Notes: a model not told the origin generated them from the letters alone. A DNA stretch of 64,000 bases from Acidianus sp. HS-5 (GCF_021655615.1 NZ_AP025245.1:124001-188000); one strand, 5' to 3'; numbered from the stretch's first letter, positions 1 through 9,048 are shown. A program made the numbers and translations.

Positions 1-1
1 A

Positions 2-457
2 GTGATAGATTTGGTAGTCGAATCCAACTGTGAAATTCCTGAAAGTCTTCTTTATTATATTGAAGGTAAAAACACAGTTTGGGCAAAGCAAGAATCAGCA
101 GACGTAATTTTAGTAGGAATAACGGACATAGCCCAAACTATGGCAGGTAAAATAGTTAAAGTTAGAATAAAGAAGAAGGGAATTAAAGTAGAAAAGGGCA
201 GGCCTTTAGCTACAATGGAAAGCGGTAAGTGGGCTGGGCCAGTTCCAGCTCCTGTCTCAGGAGAAATTATAGACGTTAATGCAGCGGCAGAGAAGGACCC
301 AGTAATTATTAACAGAGACCCATATGGTCAAGGTTGGTTGGTTAGAATGAAAGTAAGTAATCCTGAAGAGCTAAAGCAGCTCTATACTGGAGATCAAGCA
401 GTACAGAAATTAAAGGAGTTAATATCCTCAGAGAAATTGTCGTGTAAGAGGCTTTGA
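2..457 (+). CDS. gcvH: Lipoyl carrier protein, glycine-cleavage H-protein family
   Basis: Small beta-barrel carrier that holds lipoate on a swinging lysine. The motif ESGKWAGP places the lipoyl lysine at about residue 76, in the expected hairpin, followed by the typical PVSGEIIDVN segment. At 151 aa it is slightly longer than a bacterial H-protein (about 125-130). The GTG at position 2 is only two bases from the window edge, so the true start could lie further left. A lipoate ligase follows after one base, so the two are co-transcribed. In Sulfolobales such carriers serve either glycine cleavage or, as LbpA-type proteins, the sHdr sulfur-oxidation pathway. The sequence alone does not decide between these. 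Confidence 0.9.
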   Translation: MIDLVVESNCEIPESLLYYIEGKNTVWAKQESADVILVGITDIAQTMAGKIVKVRIKKKGIKVEKGRPLATMESGKWAGPVPAPVSGEIIDVNAAAEKDPVIINRDPYGQGWLVRMKVSNPEELKQLYTGDQAVQKLKELISSEKLSCKRL

Positions 458-458
458 A

Positions 459-1553
459 ATGAGCTGGAGGTTTGCGGCGCTACCTCCCCAAGACGGTTAC
501 CACATGGTTACTTCCTTCGTTTCTGTAGCCGATTATGTGAGTAGGGGAGGTAAAAATACATTAATGGTTTTTTATGCCAAAGAACCTTTCGTCAATGTTG
601 GTGTAAATCAAGAAGTCTGGCTTGAGGTTAATCTCGATTTTACTAAACAGCACAGCATTCCAGTAGTTAGGAGGGATTTAGGAGGCGGAACTGTTGTAAT
701 AACTCCCGGAGAGCACGACTTCTTTATTGTACTAAGGCAGGAAGATGCTCCTTCGGATCCACAATCTCTCTATAAGAAATACCTGACTCCTATAGTAAAT
801 GTAATTAAGAGTTACGGTCTCGACGCTCAGCTAAGAGACCAAGATATAGTAGTTAATGGTAAAAAAATCAGTGGAAATGGCGCAATGACTCATGAGAAGG
901 CAGTAGTAATTGCAGGAAATATCTTACTCTCATTTGATGCGAATTTCGTAAGTAAGTGTATCAAGGTACCTTCTGAAAAATTCAGGGATAAAGTTGCTAA
1001 GGACATGAGTGAATGGTTAACTTCAATGGAGAAGGAGTTAGGTTACGTCCCTGACAGAAATGAGCTTAACAGAAAAATTAAGGAAGAATATGAGAAAGAA
1101 CTAGGAATAAAATTCGAGGAATCTTCATTAACTCCTGAAGAAATAGAACTTTGGGATAAATTAGCTGAGGATAAGAGAAGGGAGGAATGGATTTACTATA
1201 GAGATAACAGACATCCAGACTTGAAGACTGATAGGTGCGTTAAGATTTCCTCAGCTGTTGCTGTATGTCACGTTGATTATAAGGCTAGAAAGTTGCTAAG
1301 GATAACGGTTAAGATTCTTAATAAAAAGTTGGATGAGGTATCAGTTTCAGGAGACTTCTTCGTAATGTCTCCTCAAGGATTTCTAGATAGGTTAGAAGAC
1401 TCCTTGACTGGAATTGAGGTTAGTAAAATTAATGAAAAAATTGACGAGGTATTTAGTTCAGAAAAGCCAGTAATCTTCGGTTTTACTGTAGATGACTTAA
1501 AGAAGGCGTTTGAGGAGATTTTAAGTAAACCTGAAGTTAGGGAAATTATCTAA
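459..1553 (+). CDS. lplA: Lipoate-protein ligase, LplA-like catalytic domain with fused C-terminal accessory domain
   Basis: Activates lipoate with ATP and transfers it to a carrier lysine. Residues 70-80 carry the RRDLGGGT signature (lipoyl-AMP pocket). NGKKISGNGA near residues 133-142 carries the catalytic-lysine region (probably K136). A charged helical insert (about 165-240) follows, then a C-terminal domain (about 250-360). At 364 aa it is much longer than the roughly 250-aa archaeal LplA proteins that need a separate LplB. The C-terminal part therefore probably supplies the LplB function in cis, as described for the sLpl(AB) ligases linked to sHdr. It starts one base after the H-protein stop, so the neighbouring carrier is the obvious substrate. 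Confidence 0.88.
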   Translation: MSWRFAALPPQDGYHMVTSFVSVADYVSRGGKNTLMVFYAKEPFVNVGVNQEVWLEVNLDFTKQHSIPVVRRDLGGGTVVITPGEHDFFIVLRQEDAPSDPQSLYKKYLTPIVNVIKSYGLDAQLRDQDIVVNGKKISGNGAMTHEKAVVIAGNILLSFDANFVSKCIKVPSEKFRDKVAKDMSEWLTSMEKELGYVPDRNELNRKIKEEYEKELGIKFEESSLTPEEIELWDKLAEDKRREEWIYYRDNRHPDLKTDRCVKISSAVAVCHVDYKARKLLRITVKILNKKLDEVSVSGDFFVMSPQGFLDRLEDSLTGIEVSKINEKIDEVFSSEKPVIFGFTVDDLKKAFEEILSKPEVREII

Positions 1554-1602
1554 ACTTTTCCCATTATTCTGGATGAGACTTTAAATTCTAGTTAGATTTT
1601 TA

Positions 1603-2112
1603 TTACTTCCATTTTTCATGTAATATTACTTCTTCTGGTTTTTTAACTGTTTTAGGCTTTGGTTTATACTCTGGGTCTGGGTATCCCACTGACAGTAAGG
1701 TCACCAGAACTTTTTCCTTTGGGATTCCTAATATCTTCTTTGCAGTCTCGTTTTCGTAAGCTGCAACCCAGCCTATCCCTAAGCCTACTGCATAAGCTGC
1801 AAGAACAAAATACATTGTAGCGTTAACTACATCAACCATCCAAGTGTCTGGACTTACGTCTGGCTCCCCTACAACTGCTATATTAACTGGAGCATATGAC
1901 AAGTGAGTAGCGCCCTTATGCAATTTTGAAAGTTCGACTTTTGTCTGCTCATCTCTAATTATTATGAACTTCCAAGGTGTTCTGTTCATCGAATTTGGTG
2001 CGTGGTTTGCTACGTAGATTAGCTTCTTTAGAAGTTCATCATCAACGTCTTTTTTCTGGAAGCTTCTTATACTCCTTCTATTCATAAGAAATTGGAGTAT
2101 ATCTTCATGCAT
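1603..2112 (-). CDS. Nitroreductase-family FMN oxidoreductase
   Basis: Small flavoprotein of the NADH oxidase/nitroreductase fold. The N-terminal NRRSIRSF motif contacts FMN phosphate. APNSMNRTPWKFIII (about residues 38-52) is the typical second FMN segment, and a GLGIGWVA stretch follows near residue 110. At 169 aa it is a compact archaeal form. Substrate cannot be read from the sequence. It converges with the lipoate ligase gene (49-bp gap) and sits downstream of a membrane-protein gene on the same strand, 35 bp away. It may be transcribed with that gene, but a functional link is not evident. Confidence 0.85.
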   Translation of the reverse strand: MHEDILQFLMNRRSIRSFQKKDVDDELLKKLIYVANHAPNSMNRTPWKFIIIRDEQTKVELSKLHKGATHLSYAPVNIAVVGEPDVSPDTWMVDVVNATMYFVLAAYAVGLGIGWVAAYENETAKKILGIPKEKVLVTLLSVGYPDPEYKPKPKTVKKPEEVILHEKWK

Positions 2113-2147
2113 AGGATAAAGAGAAACGAGTACCTTTTTATTTTTGA

Positions 2148-3560
2148 CTATCTTTGAGGAAAGTTAGAAGTCACTATCTTTTCTATAGTACTATCCCAAT
2201 ATGATTTTGATATAAGAAATGGGATTGATATTGAAATATAATAAATAGCTAGTGCTATAATAGTGTAAAATATTGTATAAGGTGGAATAATTGAAGCCTT
2301 AACTAAGACTGGTATTACTGCTATAGTAGATAAAGGTGTAAATATTACTAAGACAGCAATTATTGAGATAGGACTTAACGTGGGACTAGTAGGATCTGGA
2401 AGGTACCTAGCAATTGTTGAAATGAATGTTATTGAACTTAAAGGTATAAATAGTAAAAAAGCCATGGCATTTACAATACAGCCCAGTGCTAATAATGCTA
2501 CTCCTATCGGTAACGCGAATATTAAAACTAATAATGCCTTACTTATTAGATAAATCCTAGCAAATTGTATTTGTGTCATTACGCTTAGATCTAGCCATAA
2601 AGGCTCGGTTAAAAACGCTGAAGATGTAAGAACTATCATAAATGTCCAGCCTATAGCAAGCACGAACACGTCCGTATATATTGCATTAACTAGTGTAGGG
2701 GTTATACTTTGCTGTAGTAAAAGGTCGTATTTGATATAGCGCATTACAAAATAAATAATTACTCCTATGGCTAGTAAAATTGAAAAGACCTTCCATGATT
2801 CTACTCTCCTTAAGGTAACTTGTCCCGTAGGATTTGATCTTCCTCCTATTTCTATCACTCTTAGATTTCTAGTTAAAAATAGCAATAAAGGGTTGGAAAA
2901 CCTGAAGGAAATTGTGCTCTTAACATCACCGCTTGTTGATAGCGTAGTATTCGTATAGAGAAGGAGGTCTGGTTTTCTTATTGCTAGTATGAACATTAAA
3001 ATGACAAAAGCGTAAAGGACTACATAGCCTTCATAATAACCGAAGAACATTGAAAGAGGACTTAGAGGGAAGTTGAATAATGCGGAGAAGAACCATAATA
3101 AGATGAGCAAATCCAGGACGACTCTCGTCTTTTTGTTAAAGCTATAAAACACTATGGGTGTTGTCGTAAAAAGTAACGCAAGAGGTGAAATAACTAGAAG
3201 TCCTAGCAAGCCAACACAGAGTATGAAGAGGAATGAAAATGTTAAAAGGAAAATTAGGAAAGATATGAAATAGCCTACGATTAAAGAAGTTATTATTTCA
3301 TTATCATTAAAGGGGAGAAGTAAGAGGAAATCTAAGTCCGACTTTGGGATTTTTACCCTATCGGTTAGAAGTAAAATGATGAGGAAAAATGAAATAAGAA
3401 AGAGTATAGTAAATTTATAATAACCAGCGAAAAAGATATAATTGGTTTTAATAAAATAGTAGGCTAAAAGTGAATAAAGCATAGTAAATACCACGTTAAT
3501 TAGAATTAAGTTTTTGGGAATTCTAGACATTACAACAAATTTAATCAGCTTTCCAATCAT
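2148..3560 (-). CDS. Polytopic membrane protein, unknown function
   Basis: A 470-aa protein with roughly eleven to twelve predicted hydrophobic helices. It has short cytoplasmic loops and a central hydrophilic loop near residues 205-255 containing a positively charged RRVESWK stretch. No catalytic or transport signature was recognised. The overall look recalls ABC-2 type permeases without an adjacent ATPase gene, but that is only a resemblance. The start ATG (MIGKLIKFVVMSRIPKN) lies close to an AT-rich promoter-like region. The nitroreductase gene follows 35 bp downstream. Confidence 0.6.
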   Translation of the reverse strand: MIGKLIKFVVMSRIPKNLILINVVFTMLYSLLAYYFIKTNYIFFAGYYKFTILFLISFFLIILLLTDRVKIPKSDLDFLLLLPFNDNEIITSLIVGYFISFLIFLLTFSFLFILCVGLLGLLVISPLALLFTTTPIVFYSFNKKTRVVLDLLILLWFFSALFNFPLSPLSMFFGYYEGYVVLYAFVILMFILAIRKPDLLLYTNTTLSTSGDVKSTISFRFSNPLLLFLTRNLRVIEIGGRSNPTGQVTLRRVESWKVFSILLAIGVIIYFVMRYIKYDLLLQQSITPTLVNAIYTDVFVLAIGWTFMIVLTSSAFLTEPLWLDLSVMTQIQFARIYLISKALLVLIFALPIGVALLALGCIVNAMAFLLFIPLSSITFISTIARYLPDPTSPTLSPISIIAVLVIFTPLSTIAVIPVLVKASIIPPYTIFYTIIALAIYYISISIPFLISKSYWDSTIEKIVTSNFPQR

Positions 3561-3741
3561 TATTAATCGTTAACCTTATCTTATTTTTAAGCATAATGAT
3601 TAGCCAATATGTTGAGTAATACCTTAAATTATTTCTACGATCTTGGAATGCTTAAAAGCTAGTTATATAAATTTCTTTCTCTAATAAAATTGAGTGTGGA
3701 TAGCAATTTCATTCATTTGGAATATTTACATTTAGTATCAC

Positions 3742-4328
3742 TTACATGTCTGGTAAATATACTGGAGCGTAAAGCGCGTTATAAGCTAGGAAGAACGCTG
3801 ATATCTACCTATTGAGTGTGAACCTATTCGTGTTTCATGGGAAGCGAAAGTCCATTGAGGATGTCATGTGTTTTAAGCTCCTAAAGCCTTGTTCTACGTA
3901 GTCTCTCTCGTTGACCCTCTTGTGTTCCACGTTTAGCCAAGTGAACGCGTTATAGATTGTTGCTCCATCATGTATATTACCTTGTCTATCCTCGTTTTGA
4001 GCACTTTCTCAGCCTCTGCATTCTTCACGTTCGTCAATTAGTACGTGCACTCCTAGAGCTCGTCACCATGAAGAAGGGTATTTCACAGTCTTCACGTACC
4101 TTACAATCCACACGTAATAGTACTGCCCGTCTACTACCATAACTTTAGTTTCATTCACCGCATAAAAACCACTAATTTGCACCACGTACTTAACGCAACT
4201 CAACTTCCTCAAGCAGCAAGGTAGAATGAGGCAAAAGAAGTCCTCCAAGAAGACAAACCAGAGTTAGCCAAAGCCAAGGCTATTACCTCCTTGGAGTAAA
4301 ACATAGGCTTAAGGTTAATATACTCCAT
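3742..4328 (-). pseudogene. Decayed DDE transposase, IS6-like
   Basis: No long frame is open, but joined minus-strand frames read as one transposase. The N-terminus starts at an ATG near 4328 with MEYINLKPMFYSKEVIALAL. The middle has YAVNETKVMV and GQYYYVWIVR (about 4100-4180). The C-terminal part has WLNVEHKRVNERDYVEQGFR followed by SLKHMTSSMDFRFP (about 3840-3940), then YISAFFLAYNALYAPVY with a stop at about 3744. The spacing matches IS6/ISC735-type DDE enzymes. Several frameshifts and at least two stops make it non-functional. Family assignment is from motif memory, not a search. Confidence 0.7.
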
Positions 4329-4339
4329 TAATACTTGTT

Positions 4340-4398
4340 GAGCACGGGAACTTTCCACCTAGTTCCCGTAGTATCACCCAACTAATACTCCCGTGCTC
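4340..4398. repeat. Nested inverted repeats at the head of the dead transposase
   Basis: GAGCACGGGA at 4340-4349 is perfectly inverted as TCCCGTGCTC at 4389-4398. Inside it, CGGGAAC (4345-4351) pairs with GTTCCCG (4362-4368) across a 10-nt loop. The outer arms could be terminal inverted repeats of two element ends meeting head to head. The inner hairpin could also form in RNA. The block lies 12 bp upstream of the relic transposase start, which fits an IS end. Confidence 0.55.
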
Positions 4399-4506
4399 AC
4401 ACAAAAAAGTATTACTTCACATTCTATTAACAGAACATAAACAGTTCATAAAATTTATTTTGAATTAACAAAATTGTTATTCACACTGATATTATAAATC
4501 ATAAAA

Positions 4507-4515
4507 TTTTTATAC
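4507..4515 (+). promoter_or_regulatory. TATA box of the first tetrathionate hydrolase-like gene
   Basis: The AT-rich stretch TTTTTATAC is centred 26 nt upstream of the ATG at 4537. This predicts a leaderless transcript starting on the start codon, the common arrangement in Sulfolobales. Confidence 0.5.
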
Positions 4516-4536
4516 TTATAAAACTTTGCTAATTTT

Positions 4537-6219
4537 ATGAGAGAAATATATAGATTAGCCTTGGGGATTATTATAGCCCTCTTAGTTGGAATAGGAATTG
4601 GTTACGCAATATGGGGTACTTATAGGCCAGCAATAAGTAGTATGGGTATAAAGATGGTGCTTTATAGGATAGACGGGTTCCCAGTATGTGTTTATTTCCA
4701 GACAAATAGCCATGTAGTCCAAAATGGCTCTTGGACCTTATTTGATAATTCTCAGAACAGAATACCTACAGTTAGTGGAGATCTTAACGTTAGTTGGGTA
4801 TATCAGCAACTGATGCCAGCCTTCAGTTTTAATAACATAAGCGGGTGGTTAAAGCTGATAAAGACCTATTCTCCTAAGTTTAGGGAAGGATATGTCCAAA
4901 TGGCTGGAGATGCCGTTCCCCCATCTTATGCAGACGGAATAGTATATGTTGCGTCCTCAGACGATATGTTATATGCAATAAATGTGACTAACGGGAATAC
5001 GATATTTATCGCACAAATGCCAGATACGCTAATGTCACAACCCCTAATTTACCATGGAATGGTTTATGTAGGTCTGGGAGGAGCATTTTTCACTTACTCG
5101 CAAGGTCTCCTTAATGCTTACGGTGGCGGTCATAGAGGAGAATTCACTGGTCTCTCTGGGCTAATGGCTCTTAATGCTACAAACGGTAAGCCCATATGGT
5201 TCTTCCAGACGAAATCTCAGGTTATGCCTACTCCAGTCATCATTGGTAACGTAATTTACTTCGATGATGGAAACGGATATGTTTACGCAGTCAATGCCGA
5301 CACTGGAAAACTTATCTGGAAACTAGGCTCATTCGGTACGGCCAATATGGCAAGCTTAGACTATGTTAATACGTCTAATGGAACTATAATTGTGGCTGGT
5401 TTCTCCTCGGCATATCCAATTAATATATCACAAATTGTAGGTATTTACACTTACGGTAAAATAGCGTGGATAACAAAATTACCTTTCACTTATGATTCTG
5501 GTCCGGGTGATGCTGTTATTGCTGTATCTGGGGATCACGTTGTGGACGGATTCATATCTGGATATCCTATTCACAAGGGACCTTTATTTAATGAGACGTT
5601 AGTTAGGGAAGTAGTCTTAGCCTTAAACGGGACAAATGGTCACATTATCTGGATAAGGAACGTATCCGGATACACTCTTCCTACTGGTGCAAATAATGGC
5701 GAGAGTCCTGCAATTGTAGGCCATTATGTTTTCATTAATAATAGAAAAGACGGATTAATCATGGCCCTTAACTTAAGTAACGGAAATACAATCTGGGAGG
5801 ATCATTTAGCTAGGGGTGCTCCAGGGCTAATAGGCCCGACTTATGTGGACGGTTATATTTTAAACCCAGACTTCGAGTATATTCAAGTAATTAATGCCAC
5901 AACTGGAAAACTCATTAACTTATATCCTACTGGGCAAGATCTGGTAATAGATACACCTCTGGTAGTGGGTAATACGGTAATTGTTGATGGTGCATTTAAC
6001 TATGTTGAGGCAATTCCGCTATATTACGTAATTCATAATACTACTTCAATTCTTGAAATATATCGTTCACACTTTGTTTCTGCAATTCCATCATGTCAAA
6101 ATGATCCAGCAGGAGGTTCTACTACACAACCATCACAAGTATATTTCATATTACATCAGATAGTGGACTCTTTAACTAGGTTTATACAACTGTTTGAGTC
6201 AATACTTTCAAAGGTATAA
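4537..6219 (+). CDS. Tetrathionate hydrolase-like PQQ-type beta-propeller, membrane-anchored or secreted
   Basis: A 560-aa extracytoplasmic propeller. Residues 7-28 form a hydrophobic signal or anchor helix (LALGIIIALLVGIGIGYAIW). Repeated blade motifs of the PQQ/PQQ-like type follow: YAINVTNGNTIF, MALNATNGKPIWFF, YAVNADTGKLIWK, LALNGTNGHIIWI, MALNLSNGNTIWE. This architecture and the order of blades match the archaeal/Acidithiobacillus tetrathionate hydrolases, which disproportionate tetrathionate at very low pH outside the cell. It has only two cysteines, unlike the Cys-rich paralogue at 9049-10656. A GPGD motif (about residue 325) is a candidate for the catalytic Asp region known in A. ferrooxidans Tth. 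Activity on tetrathionate is inferred; another polythionate or a structural role is possible. Confidence 0.75.
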   Translation: MREIYRLALGIIIALLVGIGIGYAIWGTYRPAISSMGIKMVLYRIDGFPVCVYFQTNSHVVQNGSWTLFDNSQNRIPTVSGDLNVSWVYQQLMPAFSFNNISGWLKLIKTYSPKFREGYVQMAGDAVPPSYADGIVYVASSDDMLYAINVTNGNTIFIAQMPDTLMSQPLIYHGMVYVGLGGAFFTYSQGLLNAYGGGHRGEFTGLSGLMALNATNGKPIWFFQTKSQVMPTPVIIGNVIYFDDGNGYVYAVNADTGKLIWKLGSFGTANMASLDYVNTSNGTIIVAGFSSAYPINISQIVGIYTYGKIAWITKLPFTYDSGPGDAVIAVSGDHVVDGFISGYPIHKGPLFNETLVREVVLALNGTNGHIIWIRNVSGYTLPTGANNGESPAIVGHYVFINNRKDGLIMALNLSNGNTIWEDHLARGAPGLIGPTYVDGYILNPDFEYIQVINATTGKLINLYPTGQDLVIDTPLVVGNTVIVDGAFNYVEAIPLYYVIHNTTSILEIYRSHFVSAIPSCQNDPAGGSTTQPSQVYFILHQIVDSLTRFIQLFESILSKV

Positions 6220-6220
6220 C

Positions 6221-6229
6221 TTTTTTCTT
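6221..6229 (+). terminator. T-rich terminator after the tetrathionate hydrolase-like gene
   Basis: A run of six T plus CTT lies immediately after the TAA stop (6217-6219). This is the usual oligo-T type of archaeal terminator. Confidence 0.4.
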
Positions 6230-7000
6230 ACTGTGGACATATTCTATCTGTTTAATGCTCATCTCTAGGTCATAGTAAGATACTATGCAATTCTTTTATA
6301 AGATTAAATAATTAAGGTAAGAGAGTTCAAGATAAAATAACTGAGTTTTTACACTTTCCTTTATTTTTAAGTTTTTTGGCTATTCTCATGCAGTCACGAA
6401 ATTCTAAAATTTTCTGCAATATTATCTCAAGTTAACTACTGGGTTTGCCTATATTCAAATTCAAATAAACCTTTTTAAGGATGCTCTCTTTATTGAGAGG
6501 ATGTGAGGATAAATAGCTTGTGCTTGATAGGCTACTTACAAGGATCTCATAACCTTTACACAATAAATGTTTTATAAAACAATATTTACTCTTCACATTT
6601 CTATGTCTTTTTAGTTAGATCATATTAGGAAAACTATTTTTATAAATATTATAATATTTTCACAAATATTTATAGAATTTGATGACTGTTTGAGAGCAGT
6701 TCCAATATTTACTCTCTCAATTAAACGTCCTCATAATTCCGTTAAAATATTACTCGAATTATTACTTACATTTCGCAACATATAATATAATTTATTTTAA
6801 CTCTTTTTAAATACTATTTAAAACTGTTAATAAGCGACACTATAATTCATCATTTTTATGAGGTCTATCTGTTATCCTAAACGTCCTTTCATCTCCCGCG
6901 TCAGTGCTTACCTTACGTCGGTTGATTTCAAATCTTCCTTAACCTTTCCGTGTAAGGTATTCCTCCGACTACTACTTCCTTATCCTGATTTTTTACTCAC

Positions 7001-7166
7001 CTAATCAGTTCTTCTATTTTGAATAAAGTGTAGATTCTCGTCACCTATAAGTGTGAGGAAATCGTAATCAAATATCCTTACCGCATCTTCAATTTTCTCC
7101 TCGTTAAAGAAATACCTTTCTTCATTTACGAAAGTAGTAGCCCTACCTAGCTGGTAATATTCAGTT
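7001..7166 (-). pseudogene. Coding relic in a long intergenic gap (6220-7393)
   Basis: The 1.17-kb gap between 6220 and 7393 holds no intact gene. On the minus strand, about 55 codons remain open, reading [20 protein letters not shown] and continuing with IEDAVRIFDYDFLTLIGDEN up to a stop at 7001. Codon use looks protein-like and no start is evident, so this is probably the remnant of a longer gene. I do not recognise the family. The rest of the gap is AT-rich with no further structure that I can support. Confidence 0.35.
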
Positions 7167-7393
7167 ACAAATTTTTAGAGGGACCACGTTGACACCATGT
7201 GATCTACTTAACCTCCTTGAGGGTAATGGACCAAAAACGTATTTAATAAAGAGTATTCTGTCCTAACAATTAAAAACCTGGTATAAGTATTCTATTAGAT
7301 GATTAATAAAACGAAATTAACTTACATAAAAAAGTTTCGAGATATTGGATATAAGAGAAAAAGCATTTATTCACAGAGGAAAGTAAAGCACGT

Positions 7394-7858
7394 ATGCAGT
7401 TACCAAATGACGAGGTCATAAGGAAAGAAGCTAAAGAAAAAGGAATTGATGAGGAAGTATTATTGATTGACAACTTATCCAATGATCTTGATCCCACTAT
7501 CAGATATACACTGTATGAGGAGAAAGCTAAAGACCTTTTATCGGAGGCTAAGAAATACCTTGAGGAGAGAGACTTCATTCAAGCTTCAGAAAAAGCTTGG
7601 GGAGCTTGCGCGTCAATCGTTAAAGCTTACGCTGAGAAAAATGGGCTAGAACATTATAGACACAGAGAGTTGGAGGAAATAATGAGCGGTATAATATCAC
7701 AAATGAATGGTGATAAGGAATTAATTTCAGAATGGTCTACGTGCCTTCGTTTTCATTCGAACTTTTATGACAATTTCATGACTGAGAAGAATTTATATTC
7801 ATCTTTAGAGTTGGTAGAGAATTTTATCAAAAATATGGAAAATGGTATTGAACGCTAA
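7394..7858 (+). CDS. PaREP1-family helical protein, first of three
   Basis: A 154-aa mostly helical protein. After a variable N-terminus (1-45) comes the family core AKDLLSEAKKYLEERDFIQA followed by SEKAWGACASIVKAYAEKNG (about 46-85). It keeps the pattern of the PaREP1 core found in many crenarchaeal accessory regions. PaREP1 proteins form helical bundles resembling HEPN domains, and their biochemical role is unknown. It is clearly more divergent than the two copies that follow. It starts at ATG 7394 and ends 49 bp before the next copy. Confidence 0.7.
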   Translation: MQLPNDEVIRKEAKEKGIDEEVLLIDNLSNDLDPTIRYTLYEEKAKDLLSEAKKYLEERDFIQASEKAWGACASIVKAYAEKNGLEHYRHRELEEIMSGIISQMNGDKELISEWSTCLRFHSNFYDNFMTEKNLYSSLELVENFIKNMENGIER

Positions 7859-7907
7859 AGCTTAGACTCCTATTAAGTTTATTATTTCTCATTCCAAAAA
7901 TAGGGTA

Positions 7908-8291
7908 ATGTCGAATGTTAATCTCTTGTCTGCCTCGGATGTATTGCTTAAGGAGGCTGATGAGTTTTTAGAGAAGGGTGATGTTGTTCAAGCTTCTGAG
8001 AAGTATTATAAGGCTGCAGAGGAGGCTGTAAAGCTCTTAACTAAAGCACTTAACCTCCAAGATATATTGCAAAAAGTAAAGGAAGAAGGATATTGGAGTT
8101 TAGGAATTCTTCATGATGCTGTGATTGAATTATCGGAAAAACTGAATGATAATAGGATTGTAGATTTATGGAAATCAGCTGTTATAATACTTACTGCAAA
8201 CTTATCTAAGGATATCTTGATAATTGAAGCAGAGAAAGTGAGAGAACTTGTCGAGCTCGCAGATGAAATCACAAATTTTAAACTGGATTAA
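7908..8291 (+). CDS. PaREP1-family protein, second copy
   Basis: A 127-aa protein. The core EADEFLEKGDVVQASEKYYK then AAEEAVKLL (about residues 16-44) is typical PaREP1. The DNA encoding it is identical to the third copy over 91 bp, while the parts downstream have diverged strongly. The C-terminal half (VIELSEKLNDNRIVDLWKSA) matches family helices. The gene runs into the start of the third copy, overlapping by about 29 bp from the ATG at 8263. Confidence 0.75.
   Translation: MSNVNLLSASDVLLKEADEFLEKGDVVQASEKYYKAAEEAVKLLTKALNLQDILQKVKEEGYWSLGILHDAVIELSEKLNDNRIVDLWKSAVIILTANLSKDILIIEAEKVRELVELADEITNFKLD
7948..8038 (+). repeat. 91-bp direct repeat, copy 1 (inside second PaREP1 gene)
   Basis: Identical to 8288-8378 over 91 bp (offset 340), with the flanks diverging abruptly on both sides. 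It encodes the conserved PaREP1 core helices. Identity at DNA level amid diverged flanks points to recent gene conversion or a recent partial duplication. Confidence 0.85.
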
Positions 8292-8613
8292 GGAGGCTGA
8301 TGAGTTTTTAGAGAAGGGTGATGTTGTTCAAGCTTCTGAGAAGTATTATAAGGCTGCAGAGGAGGCTGTAAAGCTCTTGGCCAAAACGTTGAACTTACAA
8401 GATATATTACAAAAAGTAATGAAAAACGGTAGATGGTCTTCTACCTTACTTTTTGAAGGAGCTAGAGCTATTTCTCCAGAAATGTACTCCGTGTGGTCTG
8501 ACGCATGGTATTTGCATATTTATGGATTTCATGAAATGAGACTTACCTATGAAGAAGTTAAGACGTTATCTCAAAATATTCATAAAATTGTAAAAATGAT
8601 GAACATAATTTAA
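8263..8613 (+). CDS. PaREP1-family protein, third copy
   Basis: About 116 aa from ATG 8263; a TTG at 8248 in the same frame is an alternative start. Residues 8-38 are the same core as in the second copy. The C-terminal half (LLFEGARAISPEMYSVWSDA) is quite different and ends in a helical segment. The N-terminus is unusually short before the core, and its first codons lie within the end of the second gene. The gene therefore seems to have formed by duplication into that gene's 3' end. Translational coupling to the second copy is likely. Confidence 0.7.
   Translation: MKSQILNWIKEADEFLEKGDVVQASEKYYKAAEEAVKLLAKTLNLQDILQKVMKNGRWSSTLLFEGARAISPEMYSVWSDAWYLHIYGFHEMRLTYEEVKTLSQNIHKIVKMMNII
8288..8378 (+). 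repeat. 91-bp direct repeat, copy 2 (inside third PaREP1 gene)
   Basis: Second copy of the repeat at 7948-8038. Its left boundary falls at the end of the upstream gene, and identity ends where the coding sequences turn from AACTAAAGC to GGCCAAAAC. Confidence 0.85.
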
Positions 8614-8770
8614 AATTTTATACATGATAAAAAGAATGACAAACCTAGCCTTTTTACGGTAGACCCAAAATTAGATTAATAAAAATAACTCTTATCTACT
8701 AATAACGATCTATGAGAATTTAATATGATTGTATAGTTGATTTTTAGAGATTCCTAAGCGTCGCGTAAGA

Positions 8771-8950
8771 TCTTTTATATTTCTACACGGTAAACTGAGG
8801 GATATTATCGAAATATTAGAAAAAAAGACTTCGTATTTGATTTGTACTTATGAGATGATTTTGGGTCTTCCCGACAGGAAGGAATCAGATAAGATCTTCA
8901 TCAAGTATTTAGTTCTTAATGTATGTCTTATACTTTGTAAGCTAAAAATT
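8771..8950 (+). pseudogene. Probable PIN-domain (VapC-like) toxin relic
   Basis: The 435-bp gap 8614-9048 has no intact gene. One plus-strand frame stays open from about 8771 and reads FIFLHGKLRDIIEILEKK, then TYEMILGLPDRKESDKIFIK. The pattern HGK..., ILE..., TYEMILG... resembles the N-terminal half of VapC PIN domains (helix, then the conserved YE-LLLG element). No start codon or catalytic Asp series survives. Assignment is by resemblance only. Confidence 0.3.
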
Positions 8951-9006
8951 ATAAAAAATCATAAAAAAGAAACATATAAATTTTACTTTCTTAGAAAGCT
9001 ATAGTT

Positions 9007-9020
9007 AAATATTTATAAAA
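9007..9020 (+). promoter_or_regulatory. TATA box of the Cys-rich tetrathionate hydrolase gene
   Basis: AAATATTTATAAAA is centred about 34 nt before the ATG at 9049, predicting transcription from about 9041. A GAGG element at 9041-9044 could serve as a weak ribosome binding site. Confidence 0.5.
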
Positions 9021-9048
9021 AAATAGATAAACTTCTTTATGAGGAAAA

